From: CAWINH01 sp963837425
GTDB lineage: Bacteria > Chloroflexota > Limnocylindria > QHBO01
Direction: 5' to 3'
NCBI GenBank assembly: GCA_963837425.1
Contig: CAWINH010000005.1
Coordinates: 1-64,000, forward strand
Length of the DNA: 64,000 nt
In this document: positions 8,285 through 16,647 of the stretch, one piece after another
Layout: each line of letters begins with the position of its first letter
Numbering within the stretch: position 1 is the stretch's first letter
Position numbers and translations under genes: made by a program
The notes under the pieces: model-generated
Told to the model about the DNA's origin: nothing
The model's database searches: none
Seen by the model: only the letters and a program-made list of their open reading frames with translations

Positions 8285-9544
8285 TCAGTCGTTCTTGCGG
8301 CGGAGGAAGGACGGGATGTCGAGATCCGCATCTGCGTACGAAGGCGCGTCGGCGGATGGGCGCACCGGGACCGGCTGGCGCTCGGTCACCCGCGGCTCGC
8401 CCGTCTCCGGCTGATCGCCCACCGCGAACGGGGACGGCTCGGGGAGCTGCTCCTCGAGGGACTGCCGCTGCGCCCGCTCCCGCTCGATCTCGGCGAGGAT
8501 CTCGCGGCTCCGCTCGTCGAGGCTGGACTCGATGCCGGTCGCCGCACCCGCCCCGGAGCTCGTCACTGCCCGGGCCGGGGGCCGCGGCTTGTGATTCGCG
8601 TCGAATCCGGTCGCGATCACGGTCACCTTCACCTCGTCGCGCATCCGATCGTCGATGACCGTACCGAAGATGATGTTCGCCTCGGGATCGGCGGCCTCCT
8701 TGATGACCTCCGCCGCCTCGTTGACCTCGAACAGACCGAGGTCGCTGCCGCCGGTAACGTTGAAGAGGATCCCGCGCGCCCCGGTGATGTTCACCTCGAG
8801 CAGCGGGCTCATGACGGCGGCACGGGCCGCCTCCACCGCGCGCGACTCGCCGGTGCCGATGCCGATGCCCATCATGCTCGAGCCGGCGTCGCGCATGATC
8901 GTCTTCACGTCGGCGAAGTCGAGGTTGATGAGGCCCGGAACGGTGATCAGGTCGCTGATTCCCTGCACGCCCTGGCGCAGGACGTCGTCGACGACGCGGA
9001 AGGCGTCGAGAATCGAGGTCTTCTTGTCGACGACCTCGCGGAGCCGATCGTTCGGGATCGTGATCAGCGTGTCGCACTTGTCCTTGAGCAGTTCGGAGAA
9101 CTGCTCGGCCACGAGCTTGCGGCGGACGCCCTCGAAGCTGAACGGCTTCGTGATCACGCCCACCGTCAGCGCGCCGAGGTCCTTCGCGATCTCGGCGATG
9201 ACCGGCGCGGCTCCGGACCCGGTTCCGCCGCCCATCCCCGCGGTGATGAAGATCATGTCGGCGTCCTTGAGCGCCTCGTAGATCTTCTCGGAGTCCTCCT
9301 CGGCCGCCCGCTGGCCGACCTGCGGATCGGCGCCGGCGCCGAGTCCCCGGGTCAGCTTGTCGCCGACGCGGATCTTGTGGGGTGCGTCGCTCTGCAGAAG
9401 CGCCTGGGCATCGGTGTTCACGGCGATGAACTCGACGCCCATCATCTCGGCGCGGATCATCCGGTTGACGGCGTTGCTGCCGCCACCTCCGACGCCAATG
9501 ACCTTTATCAATGCGAAGTGTTCTGCGTCGGACCGGAGCGGCAT
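8285..9544 (-). CDS. ftsZ: Cell division protein FtsZ
   Basis: Tubulin-like GTPase that forms the Z ring, 419 aa from the chosen start. The nucleotide site starts with IKVIGVGGGGSNAVNRMI and includes the tubulin signature GMGGGTGSGAAPVIAEIAKD. The T7 synergy loop region is GLINLDFADVKTIMRDAGS. After a linker rich in Arg and Glu, the C-terminal peptide DIPSFLRRKND is the usual docking site for FtsA and SepF. The ATG at 9544 was preferred over an in-frame start 15 codons earlier, because AGGGAG lies at the right distance before it and the protein then starts MPLRSDAEHF. Upstream lie DnaA-box-like sites. Confidence 0.98.
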   Translation of the reverse strand: MPLRSDAEHFALIKVIGVGGGGSNAVNRMIRAEMMGVEFIAVNTDAQALLQSDAPHKIRVGDKLTRGLGAGADPQVGQRAAEEDSEKIYEALKDADMIFITAGMGGGTGSGAAPVIAEIAKDLGALTVGVITKPFSFEGVRRKLVAEQFSELLKDKCDTLITIPNDRLREVVDKKTSILDAFRVVDDVLRQGVQGISDLITVPGLINLDFADVKTIMRDAGSSMMGIGIGTGESRAVEAARAAVMSPLLEVNITGARGILFNVTGGSDLGLFEVNEAAEVIKEAADPEANIIFGTVIDDRMRDEVKVTVIATGFDANHKPRPPARAVTSSGAGAATGIESSLDERSREILAEIERERAQRQSLEEQLPEPSPFAVGDQPETGEPRVTERQPVPVRPSADAPSYADADLDIPSFLRRKND

Positions 9545-9647
9545 CGGGTGCGTTCTCCCTGCGCGGTAGGGTGGGTGTTGGCTTGGCAACCCGTCTCGCC
9601 GCGGGTTTGACCGATTCTACCGATGCTGCCGATCTCGTGCCGGGGGT

Positions 9648-9678
9648 TTTTCCACATCCGGGCCGCGAGTTATCCACA
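9648..9678 (+). promoter_or_regulatory. DnaA-box pair between ftsA and ftsZ
   Basis: TTTTCCACA (9648-9656) and the perfect consensus TTATCCACA (9670-9678) lie in the same direction, 22 bp apart (two helical turns), 100-130 bp upstream of ftsZ. A weaker box on the other strand (TATCCACC, around 9693-9700) follows. The ftsA-ftsZ gap (9545-9734) contains no gene. Confidence 0.6.
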
Positions 9679-9734
9679 TCGGCGAAATCGACGGTGGATA
9701 CGGGCCCCAAACACTCCACAAGGGCCGAGGGACC

Positions 9735-10973
9735 CTAGCCCGGGAATAGCCCCCGGATCCAGTCCGCCACGCGCCCGCCGATGTTCCCCAGCCCGGGCCC
9801 GGCCGCGTAGGTCAGCGGTTCCTCGCCGGCATGATGCGCGCCCCACAGGAGCAGTCCGATGGGCGTGGCGAAGGCCGGGTTCCCGATCTGGTCCATGAGG
9901 CCCCCCACTCCCTGCGGTGATCCGATGCGCACCGGCATCTGGAAGACCTCACGCGCGAGCTCCGCGGCCCCGCCGAGCCGCGCGCCGCCGCCGGTGAGCA
10001 CGACGCCCGCCGGCAGCATGCCGGAGTGGCCGGAGCGCTTGATCTCCTCGGCGATCAGCGAGTAGATCTCGCTCATCCGGGCCTCGATGATCTCGCACAG
10101 CTTGCGGCGCTGGATCGTCTGCCCGCCACCGTCGCCGAGCACCGCGACGTTCAGCAGCTCCTCGGGCTGGACGGCGTGGAGGTCGGCACTGCCGTGCTTG
10201 ATCTTGATCTCTTCGGCGAGGTTCAGGCTCGTCCGCAGGCCGATCGCGACGTCGTTCGTGACGTTGATGGCACCGACCGGCAGGACCGCCGAGTGGAACA
10301 CGGCGCCATCGGTGAAGATCGCGATGTCGGTCGTGCCGCCCCCGATGTCGGCGACGAGCACGCCGAGCTCCTTCTCGGTGTCGGTCAAGGTCGCCTCGGC
10401 AGCTGCCAGCGAGCTGATGACGAGCTCGTCGAGCTGGATGTTCGCGCTCGTGATGCACTTGCTCAGGTTCTGGACCGATGTCGCCGCCCCGAACACGATG
10501 TGGGTCTCGACCTCAAGGCGCACGGCGCTCATCCCGAGGGGGTCCTTGATCCCCTCCTGGCCATCCACGATGTAGCCTCGCGGCACGACGTGGAGCATCT
10601 CCCGGTTCGACGGGGTCTGGACTGCCTTGGCCGCGTCCATCGCGCGCGCCACGTCCTCGCGGCCGACCTCCCGCTTGTGCCCGGACACCGCCACCACGCC
10701 GCGGCTGTTCTGGCTCGTGATGTGGCTGCCGCCAACCGCTACGAATGCGGAGCCGATCTTGTAGCCGGAGAGGCGCTCCGCCTTCTCGATGCTCGTTGCG
10801 ATCGACGCCGTGGTCTGGTCGATGTTCGCGACCATCCCCTTCTTCATCCCGACCGAGGGGGCGATCCCATAGCCGATGATGTTCACGTCGTCCGACCGCC
10901 CCACCTCGCCGATGAGGGTGGTCACCTTCGTCGTCCCGACGTCGATGCCGACCAGGACTGTTTCCCTGTCCAC
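9735..10973 (-). CDS. ftsA: Cell division protein FtsA
   Basis: Actin-like ATPase that anchors FtsZ to the membrane, 412 aa. ATPase motifs are VLVGIDVGTTKVTTLIGEVG at the N-terminus, VADIGGGTTDIAIF in the middle and GVVLTGGGARLGGAAELARE near the C-terminus. The SHDS insert region (subdomain 1C) follows HVVPRGYIVDGQEGIKDPLG. The protein ends VADWIRGLFPG, a likely amphipathic membrane helix. Start is GTG at 10973, preceded by a strong GGAGG. It lies between sbp and ftsZ in the standard order. Confidence 0.97.
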   Translation of the reverse strand: MDRETVLVGIDVGTTKVTTLIGEVGRSDDVNIIGYGIAPSVGMKKGMVANIDQTTASIATSIEKAERLSGYKIGSAFVAVGGSHITSQNSRGVVAVSGHKREVGREDVARAMDAAKAVQTPSNREMLHVVPRGYIVDGQEGIKDPLGMSAVRLEVETHIVFGAATSVQNLSKCITSANIQLDELVISSLAAAEATLTDTEKELGVLVADIGGGTTDIAIFTDGAVFHSAVLPVGAINVTNDVAIGLRTSLNLAEEIKIKHGSADLHAVQPEELLNVAVLGDGGGQTIQRRKLCEIIEARMSEIYSLIAEEIKRSGHSGMLPAGVVLTGGGARLGGAAELAREVFQMPVRIGSPQGVGGLMDQIGNPAFATPIGLLLWGAHHAGEEPLTYAAGPGLGNIGGRVADWIRGLFPG

Positions 10974-11039
10974 GCTACCTCCGGTGGCCGAACCGCACCA
11001 CGCGCGGCCGAGCCCTGCCCGGGCTCTCGACGCCCGAGC

Positions 11040-11363
11040 CTACAGGAAGTGGCGGCGAATGAGCGCCACGTTTTGGAAGATGCGCAGGCCGAACGCGAAG
11101 AGCGCCACGAGGTAGAGGTCGATCCCCAGTCGATCGCCGACCCAGGTCAGCGCGACCGCCACGAGCGCGTTCGTGATGAAGCCCGAGAGGAAGACCCGGT
11201 TGTCGTAGTGGGCGTCGAGCTCCGCGCGGATCGCGCCCAGCACCGAGTCGAGGCCGGCGAGGATGCCGACCGCGCTGTAGCGCGCGAGGTCCGGGCTGAT
11301 GTTGACGTTCAACGCCAGTCCCAGCACGACGCCGAACAGGAGTCCGATGAGAGGGAGCCACAT
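11040..11363 (-). CDS. sbp: Small basic protein (DUF1290, Sbp family)
   Basis: A 107-aa membrane protein with three hydrophobic segments. It begins MWLPLIGLLFGVVLGLALNV and contains YSAVGILAGLDSVLGAIRA, GFITNALVAVALTWVGDR and LFAFGLRIFQNVALIRRH, all typical of the Sbp family found between ftsQ and ftsA/ftsZ in Gram-positive type dcw clusters. A start 13 codons earlier is possible but adds only an Arg/Pro/Ala stretch. Function unknown, probably in the division or sporulation membrane complex of relatives. Confidence 0.85.
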   Translation of the reverse strand: MWLPLIGLLFGVVLGLALNVNISPDLARYSAVGILAGLDSVLGAIRAELDAHYDNRVFLSGFITNALVAVALTWVGDRLGIDLYLVALFAFGLRIFQNVALIRRHFL

Positions 11364-11420
11364 GCGGGCAGGTACCGCTGCTGCCGGTCTCGGCCGTCGC
11401 ACGTTGTCGCGGGGCGGCCA

Positions 11421-12272
11421 CTACGGCTTCCAATATACCTTCCCCGGATTCCGGACATCCACCCACGAGATGCCGGCTTCGTCCTCATTGGCGAACAGGG
11501 TGCGGAGCGCCGTCAGCTGGGCGTCGAAGCGGGCGTCCTCATCGGCCGGGGTCTCCTGTGGATCGAGGCCGAAGAAGCCGAAGGCCACCGACCAGGCCGG
11601 GCTGCCGGAGGTGAGCAGGAACCCGTACTCATCCACGACCCGCACTGCGGCGTGAGTTCCCCTGGAGCCAATCAGCGCCGGATCGATCCCGAGCAGCCGA
11701 TCTGCGATATGCAGCTCCTCCGGATCGATCGTGTCGCCGACCGTCAGCTCGCGGCTCGCCGAACGCGCGTCGTCGATGCGCGGCAGCGCCGCGAGGTCCT
11801 TGTCGAGCGTCGCGTCGAGCGGCAGCTCGGCCATGATCGAGCCGTCGCCGGCGCCGATCAGCAGGCTGGCTCCCGTCTCCCACAGGAAGGCGGGCGTCTT
11901 CTCCGTGATCGCGACCTTGAGCTCGTTGGGCAGCACAGCATCCACCCCGACGCTCGCGACCGTCGGAAGTCGGCTCAGCTCATCCCGCAGGGCGGCGGTG
12001 TCCAGCGTCAGCAGCGGGCTGTGGCGCACCGGAGCCATGAGCGCGTCGAGCCGATCCTGCGAGGTATACGTTCCGCCGGCGATCGCTACGCGGTCGACCC
12101 GCAGCCACGGTCCGGCGACCGCCAGCAGCGCGGCGCCAACGAACGCCGCGAGCAGAACGACGGCTGCCAGACGACCGCGGCCCGGCAGCCGGACGCCGAG
12201 CCGAGGTCGGAACCGGGTGCCGGCGCGGCGAGCGTGGCCGCCGCGTCGCCGCGAGGCACCGGAGCCGCTCAC
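11421..12272 (-). CDS. ftsQ: Cell division protein FtsQ/DivIB
   Basis: A 283-aa bitopic membrane protein of the divisome. A basic cytoplasmic N-terminus (RRRGGHARRAGTRFRPRLG) precedes one transmembrane helix, LAAVVLLAAFVGAALLAVAG. The POTRA domain follows, beginning LRVDRVAIAGGTYTSQDRL, with the typical LSRLPTVASVGVDAVLPNEL and ITEKTPAFLWETG. It holds FtsL and FtsB and regulates septal synthesis. The start overlaps the ddl stop by 4 bp. Confidence 0.92.
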   Translation of the reverse strand: MSGSGASRRRGGHARRAGTRFRPRLGVRLPGRGRLAAVVLLAAFVGAALLAVAGPWLRVDRVAIAGGTYTSQDRLDALMAPVRHSPLLTLDTAALRDELSRLPTVASVGVDAVLPNELKVAITEKTPAFLWETGASLLIGAGDGSIMAELPLDATLDKDLAALPRIDDARSASRELTVGDTIDPEELHIADRLLGIDPALIGSRGTHAAVRVVDEYGFLLTSGSPAWSVAFGFFGLDPQETPADEDARFDAQLTALRTLFANEDEAGISWVDVRNPGKVYWKP

Positions 12273-13420
12273 GATGGAACCTCGTCGTCCCGCGATCCCG
12301 GAGTGCGGCCCACGCGAGCCTGCTCGAGGCCGAGCTCGATGAGCCTGCTGATCAGCTCGCCAAAGGCCAACCCCGCGAGCTCAGCCTGCTTCGGATACAT
12401 GCTGGTCGCGGTGAAGCCGGGCAAGGTGTTCATCTCGGACAGATAGACCGCGCCCGGCGGCAGCAGGAAGTCGACGCGCGCCAGCCCCGAGCAGTCGACG
12501 GCGCGATACGCGGCCAGCGCAAGCTCCTTGAGGCGAGCCGCGAGCGCCGGCTCGATCTCCGCGCGGGGCAGGACGTCGGCGAGGCCGTCGATGTACTTCG
12601 CCTCGTAGTCGTACCACTCATGGTGGCTCCGCACCTCGCCGGGCTCGAACGCGACCGGTGCGTCGTTGCCGAGGACGCCGACCTCGAGCTCACGGCTGTC
12701 CGCCAGGTAGCACTCGACGATGACCTTGCTGTCGTAGCCGAACGCCTCGTCGAGCGCGTCGGACAGCGCTCCGGCATCGTGGACCAGGGTCATGCCCACG
12801 CTGCTCCCGAGACGTGCCGGCTTGACGATGACCGGCGTGCCCAGCCCCGCGACGACCTCGCGCAGGACCCGCTCGGGCGCATCGGCCCAGTCCGATCGCC
12901 GGAACCAGCGATAGTCGGTGACCGGCAGGCCGTGCCCGCGCATGAGGTCCTTGAAGACCACCTTGTCCATCGCCACCGCGCTGGCCATGACGCCCGCGCC
13001 GGTATACGGGATGCCGGCCAGCTCGAGGAACCCCTGCAGCGTGCCGTCCTCGCCGAACGGGCCGTGGACGACCAGGAAGGCGACGTCGATGGCATCCGCG
13101 AGGGACCGGAGCGCGGCTCGCGGGGTCAGCGCGCCCCGTTCGCCCCCGACGGGAATCGGCAGGCTGCCGTGCGAGCGCAGGAGGGCGGCCGTGTCCCGCG
13201 GGCTGCCGAGACCCAGCTGGGCGGCGAGGGTCGCGGTCCCGAGCTCGCCAACCGGCCCGCCGGGCAGGTGCCAGCCCCCTTCCCGATCGATGTAGATGAG
13301 ATACGGCTCGTAGCGCTCACGATCGATGGCACGCAGGACCGACTCCGCCGAGCCCACGCTCACCTCGTGCTCCGCGGAGCGGCCGCCGGCGAAGATCCCG
13401 ACCCGCAGACGCCGGCTCAC
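12269..13420 (-). CDS. ddl: D-alanine--D-alanine ligase
   Basis: ATP-grasp ligase joining two D-alanines for the peptidoglycan stem, 383 aa. It starts with LRVGIFAGGRSAEHEVSVGS, and has FLVVHGPFGEDGTLQGFLEL, PVIVKPARLGSSVGMTLVHD and VDFLLPPGAVYLSEMNTLPG with the Mg-binding Asn of EMNT. GTG at 13420 forms a GTGA overlap with the murB stop. The frame is open far upstream, but that part is antisense-like Arg/Pro-rich and overlaps murB. The YDYEAKYIDGL segment suits the plain Ala-Ala type rather than a VanA-type D-Ala-D-Lac ligase. Confidence 0.95.
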   Translation of the reverse strand: MSRRLRVGIFAGGRSAEHEVSVGSAESVLRAIDRERYEPYLIYIDREGGWHLPGGPVGELGTATLAAQLGLGSPRDTAALLRSHGSLPIPVGGERGALTPRAALRSLADAIDVAFLVVHGPFGEDGTLQGFLELAGIPYTGAGVMASAVAMDKVVFKDLMRGHGLPVTDYRWFRRSDWADAPERVLREVVAGLGTPVIVKPARLGSSVGMTLVHDAGALSDALDEAFGYDSKVIVECYLADSRELEVGVLGNDAPVAFEPGEVRSHHEWYDYEAKYIDGLADVLPRAEIEPALAARLKELALAAYRAVDCSGLARVDFLLPPGAVYLSEMNTLPGFTATSMYPKQAELAGLAFGELISRLIELGLEQARVGRTPGSRDDEVPS

Positions 13421-14367
13421 TCCGCCTCCTGGGCCCAGTCCCCGACGAACTCGATCTCGTATTCGAGGGCGACGCCGAGGCGGGCGTTGACGGTGGCCCG
13501 CACCTCGTCGCCGAGGCGTCGAACATCGGCGGCGCGGCCGCCCCGATCGGTGACGATGAAGTTCGCGTGCAACGGGCTGACCATCGCGGTGCCGACCCGC
13601 CGGCCCTTGAGGCCGGCGGCGTCCACGAGGCGGCCGGCGTGATCGCCCGCCGGGTTGCGGAACACGCTCCCGGCATTCTGGTCGGCAAGCGGCTGCGTCG
13701 CCCGACGCTGGGCCTGGTGCTCGGCGACCCGCCGCGCGATCTGGGCCGTGTCGTCGGGGAGGAGGCGCAGCATCGCCCCGAGGATCACCTCGCTCCCGCC
13801 CTTGAAGCGAGACTCGCGATACGCGAATTCGCAGGCGGCGGCGCCGAGCTCGACGACCGCGTCGGTGGCCGGATCCCAGACCGTCGCATTGGCAAGCACC
13901 CCCGCGATGTCGCCGCCATGGGCTCCGGCGTTCGCCCACACCGCTCCGCCGAGCGTGCCGGGAATGCTGATCCCGAACTCGAGGCCGCCGAGCCCCGCGG
14001 CGGTCGCGCGCTTCACGAGCAACGCCATTGGAACTCCCGCATCGCCACCCAGGCATGGTGGCTCCAGGACGACATCGCGGGCACGGTTGCGGATCACGAG
14101 GCCGCGGATCCCCGCATCGGCGACAACGAGGTCGCTCCCGTTCCCGAGCACGAACCATGGCACGCCCGCCTCGCTCGCGATCCGGAGGGTGGCGAGCAGC
14201 GACGCGCGATCGGTCGGCACCGCGAGGCGGTCGGCCGGTCCGCCGACCCGCAGCGTCGTGTAGCGCGCCAGGGGGAGGTCGCGCTGCAACGCGATCCCGC
14301 GGGCGCCGGCCAGCGAATCCAGGCGCTCGAGGGCCTCGCGGCGGCCCGCGGCGGCGTCGCCGGTCAT
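13417..14367 (-). CDS. murB: UDP-N-acetylenolpyruvoylglucosamine reductase
   Basis: FAD enzyme that reduces UDP-GlcNAc-enolpyruvate to UDP-MurNAc, 316 aa. FAD-binding segments are YTTLRVGGPADRLAVPTDRA and WFVLGNGSDLVVADAGIRGL. Active-site regions are GLEFGISIPGTLGGAVWANA, CEFAYRESRFKGGSEVILGA and the catalytic serine loop ADQNAGSVFRNPAGDHAGRL. The type fits the shorter class II MurB. It lies directly after murG with a 4-bp overlap; in many clusters murC lies between them, but here there is no room for it. Confidence 0.95.
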   Translation of the reverse strand: MTGDAAAGRREALERLDSLAGARGIALQRDLPLARYTTLRVGGPADRLAVPTDRASLLATLRIASEAGVPWFVLGNGSDLVVADAGIRGLVIRNRARDVVLEPPCLGGDAGVPMALLVKRATAAGLGGLEFGISIPGTLGGAVWANAGAHGGDIAGVLANATVWDPATDAVVELGAAACEFAYRESRFKGGSEVILGAMLRLLPDDTAQIARRVAEHQAQRRATQPLADQNAGSVFRNPAGDHAGRLVDAAGLKGRRVGTAMVSPLHANFIVTDRGGRAADVRRLGDEVRATVNARLGVALEYEIEFVGDWAQEAE

Positions 14368-15479
14368 GCCGCCTCCGCCTCGCGGTGCCCGGCTCCGCCC
14401 ATGACGAGGAGCTCGTCCGCGAGCCTGCGCGCCGCGTCGGGGCGTCCAAGCCTCGTGGCCGCCTCGGCGATCGGCCGCCGTCGGTCATCGTCGCGCAGCG
14501 CGCGGAGCTCATCGGCAAGCCGCGGCCCGTCGAGCGCCTCGTCGGCGACCACGAGCGCTGCGCCCTCGCTCGCCAGCCACTCGGCGTTCGCGCGCTGATG
14601 GCCGCCGGCATGCGGATACGGGACCAGGATCGACGCGACGCCGACGGCGCAGATCTCGGCACAGGTGGACGAGCCGGCGCGCCCGACCACGAGGTCGGCG
14701 GCGACGAGGGCATCGGCCATCCGGTCGGTGAGGAAGCCGATCGGCCGGTAGCGGCCCCGGACGTCCGCCGGCAGCCGCTCCTGGAGCGCCGTGGCCACGG
14801 GCAGCCCCGCCGCCCCGGTGAGGTGGAGGATGCGCCATCGGGTCACGAGCTCCGGCAGCGACGACTCGAGCGCGGCGCTGATCCTGGCCACCGCCTGCGA
14901 CCCGCCGAAGATCAGCAGGAGACGGTCATCGGGCCCGGTGTCGAACGAGGCGCGCGCGGCCGCTCGATCGATGCCGGCGAACGAGCGGACGGGCGTGCCC
15001 GAGACGAACGATCGCTCCCCGAATGTGTCCGCGGTGGGCGGGAAGGAGACGGCGACCCGCGTCGCCCAGCGCCCGACCGCCGCGGTCGCCCTGCCGGGGA
15101 TCACGTTCCCCTCCCAGAGCAGGCTCGGGATGCCGCGGGCGCGCGCGGCGAGCACCAGCGGGATGCCGAGGTAGCCCCCGGTCGTGAAGACGGCGCTCGG
15201 TCGCAGGCGCCCAAGCAGGGCCCACGCCTGCGGTACCGACGCGGCGAGGCGGACGGGGTCGAGCACGAGATGGACGTCGCGGCCCGCACTGCGCAGGGAT
15301 CGCACCACGAGCTGGTGGTAGGGCAGCCCGGTGCCGGCCACCAGCTGCCGCTCGAGCCCGCGGACGCCGCCGACGTAGGCGACCTCAAGCTCGGGCCGAG
15401 CGTCGCGCAGGGCGCGTGCGACGGCCAGCGCGGGGTACACGTGCCCGCCCGTCCCGCCGCCCGATACCACGAAGCGCAT
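14364..15479 (-). CDS. murG: Lipid II-forming N-acetylglucosaminyltransferase MurG
   Basis: GT28 enzyme that adds GlcNAc to lipid I at the inner face of the membrane, 371 aa. It starts MRFVVSGGGTGGHVYPALAV, the invariant N-terminal glycine loop. It also has FTTGGYLGIPLVLAARARGI, LLIFGGSQAVARISAAL, and the UDP-GlcNAc site DLVVGRAGSSTCAEICAVGV followed by PYPHAGGHQRANAEWLASEG. The start codon lies 95 bp inside the annotated end of ftsW; the MurG N-terminus is canonical, so the start is secure. Confidence 0.96.
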   Translation of the reverse strand: MRFVVSGGGTGGHVYPALAVARALRDARPELEVAYVGGVRGLERQLVAGTGLPYHQLVVRSLRSAGRDVHLVLDPVRLAASVPQAWALLGRLRPSAVFTTGGYLGIPLVLAARARGIPSLLWEGNVIPGRATAAVGRWATRVAVSFPPTADTFGERSFVSGTPVRSFAGIDRAAARASFDTGPDDRLLLIFGGSQAVARISAALESSLPELVTRWRILHLTGAAGLPVATALQERLPADVRGRYRPIGFLTDRMADALVAADLVVGRAGSSTCAEICAVGVASILVPYPHAGGHQRANAEWLASEGAALVVADEALDGPRLADELRALRDDDRRRPIAEAATRLGRPDAARRLADELLVMGGAGHREAEAA

Positions 15480-16647
15480 CGAGCACCGATCCTGTCTCTG
15501 AGGTCTCGCGCGAGATCGACAGGAGGAAGCCGACCGCGACGAGGTTGATGGTGAGTGCCGACCCGCCGTAGCTGATGAACGGCAACGGGATGCCGGTGAC
15601 CGGCAGGAGGGCCGTGACGACCGCCATGTTCACGCAGGCCTGGACCACGATCCAGGTCGTGAGGCCGGCGGCGAGGAGCCCGGAGAAGGTGTCCGGCGCG
15701 TGAATCGCGATCCGGTAGCCCTGGTAGGCGATGACGAGGAATCCAATCAGGACGGCCAGGGTGCCGATCAGGCCCCACTCCTCGCCGATGATCGCGAAGA
15801 TGAAGTCGGTCGACGGGGCCGGCAGGTAGAGGTACTTCTGCTTGCTGGCGCCGAGCCCCAGGCCGGCCACGCCGCCGAGGGCCAGCGCCATGAGCCCCTG
15901 GATCGCGTTGTAGCCGGCGCCGAGCGGGTCCCGGAAAGGATCGAGGAAGCTCTGCACGCGCTGGAGCTGGTACGGCGTGCTGCTGACCATGAGCAGGACC
16001 GCGCCCGCGACCGCGGTCCCGATGGCGCCCAGGTAGACGAGGTTGGCGCCCGCCATGAAGAAGATGGCGAGGGCGCTGATCGCGTACACGCCCGCCGTCC
16101 CGAGATCGGGTTCGGCGGCGATGAGCAGGAAGCCCGGCGCCACGAGCAGGCCAAACGGGACGAGGCCGTTCCAGAAGCTGCGCGCGGCACGACCCCGCCG
16201 GTCGAGCCAGTGCGCGAGGTAGAGGCAGATCGCGAGCTTCGCAAGCTCCGCGGGCTGGAACGAGCCGATCCCCGGCACCACGATCCAGCGCCTCGATCCG
16301 GATACCTCGCTCCCGACTCCGGGCAGCAGGACGACGACGAGGAGCAGGAGGGTGACGATGTAGGCCGGGATGGCCAGGTAGCGGAGCAACCGAAAATCGA
16401 GGCGGCTGACCCCGAGCATCGCCGCCAGCCCGAGCAATGCCCAGATCGCCTGCTGCATGCCCTGCGCCGCCGGATCGGCGGTCGCCAGGTAGGAGCGGAC
16501 GCTCGATGCGGAGTAGACCATCACCACGCCCATCGCCACCAGGGCGATGACGGCGACGAGGAGGCCGTAGCTGACGCGGTGGCGCTCTCTGCGGACGCCG
16601 GTCGGTGACGCGCTCCGTCCCCTGGCGATCGCGGCCGTGGCGGTCAC
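15385..16647 (-). CDS. ftsW: Septal peptidoglycan glycosyltransferase FtsW
   Basis: SEDS-family polymerase that works with the class B PBP encoded upstream, 420 aa and about ten membrane helices. Family segments are MGVVMVYSASSVRSYL, SRRWIVVPGIGSFQPAELAK, LIAAEPDLGTAGVYAISALA, ASKQKYLYLPAPSTDFIFAI and VVTALLPVTGIPLPFISYGG. The last 31 residues, Arg-rich and beginning near SVLDALRGIGRR, are read in another frame over the 5' end of murG. This is either a real 95-bp overlap or an indel near 15480 that hides an earlier stop. The ATG overlaps the murD stop by 4 bp. Confidence 0.93.
   Translation of the reverse strand: MTATAAIARGRSASPTGVRRERHRVSYGLLVAVIALVAMGVVMVYSASSVRSYLATADPAAQGMQQAIWALLGLAAMLGVSRLDFRLLRYLAIPAYIVTLLLLVVVLLPGVGSEVSGSRRWIVVPGIGSFQPAELAKLAICLYLAHWLDRRGRAARSFWNGLVPFGLLVAPGFLLIAAEPDLGTAGVYAISALAIFFMAGANLVYLGAIGTAVAGAVLLMVSSTPYQLQRVQSFLDPFRDPLGAGYNAIQGLMALALGGVAGLGLGASKQKYLYLPAPSTDFIFAIIGEEWGLIGTLAVLIGFLVIAYQGYRIAIHAPDTFSGLLAAGLTTWIVVQACVNMAVVTALLPVTGIPLPFISYGGSALTINLVAVGFLLSISRETSETGSVLDALRGIGRRDGRARVPRAGRRTRPARRSARA

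Noticed and set aside
10026..12446. Very long open frames on the strand opposite ftsA/ftsQ, murD/mraY (17064-19349) and the MFS gene (5253-6833)
   Set aside because: Composition is Arg/Asp/His/Gly-rich without any family signal; they are mirror frames of well-identified genes in a GC-rich genome.
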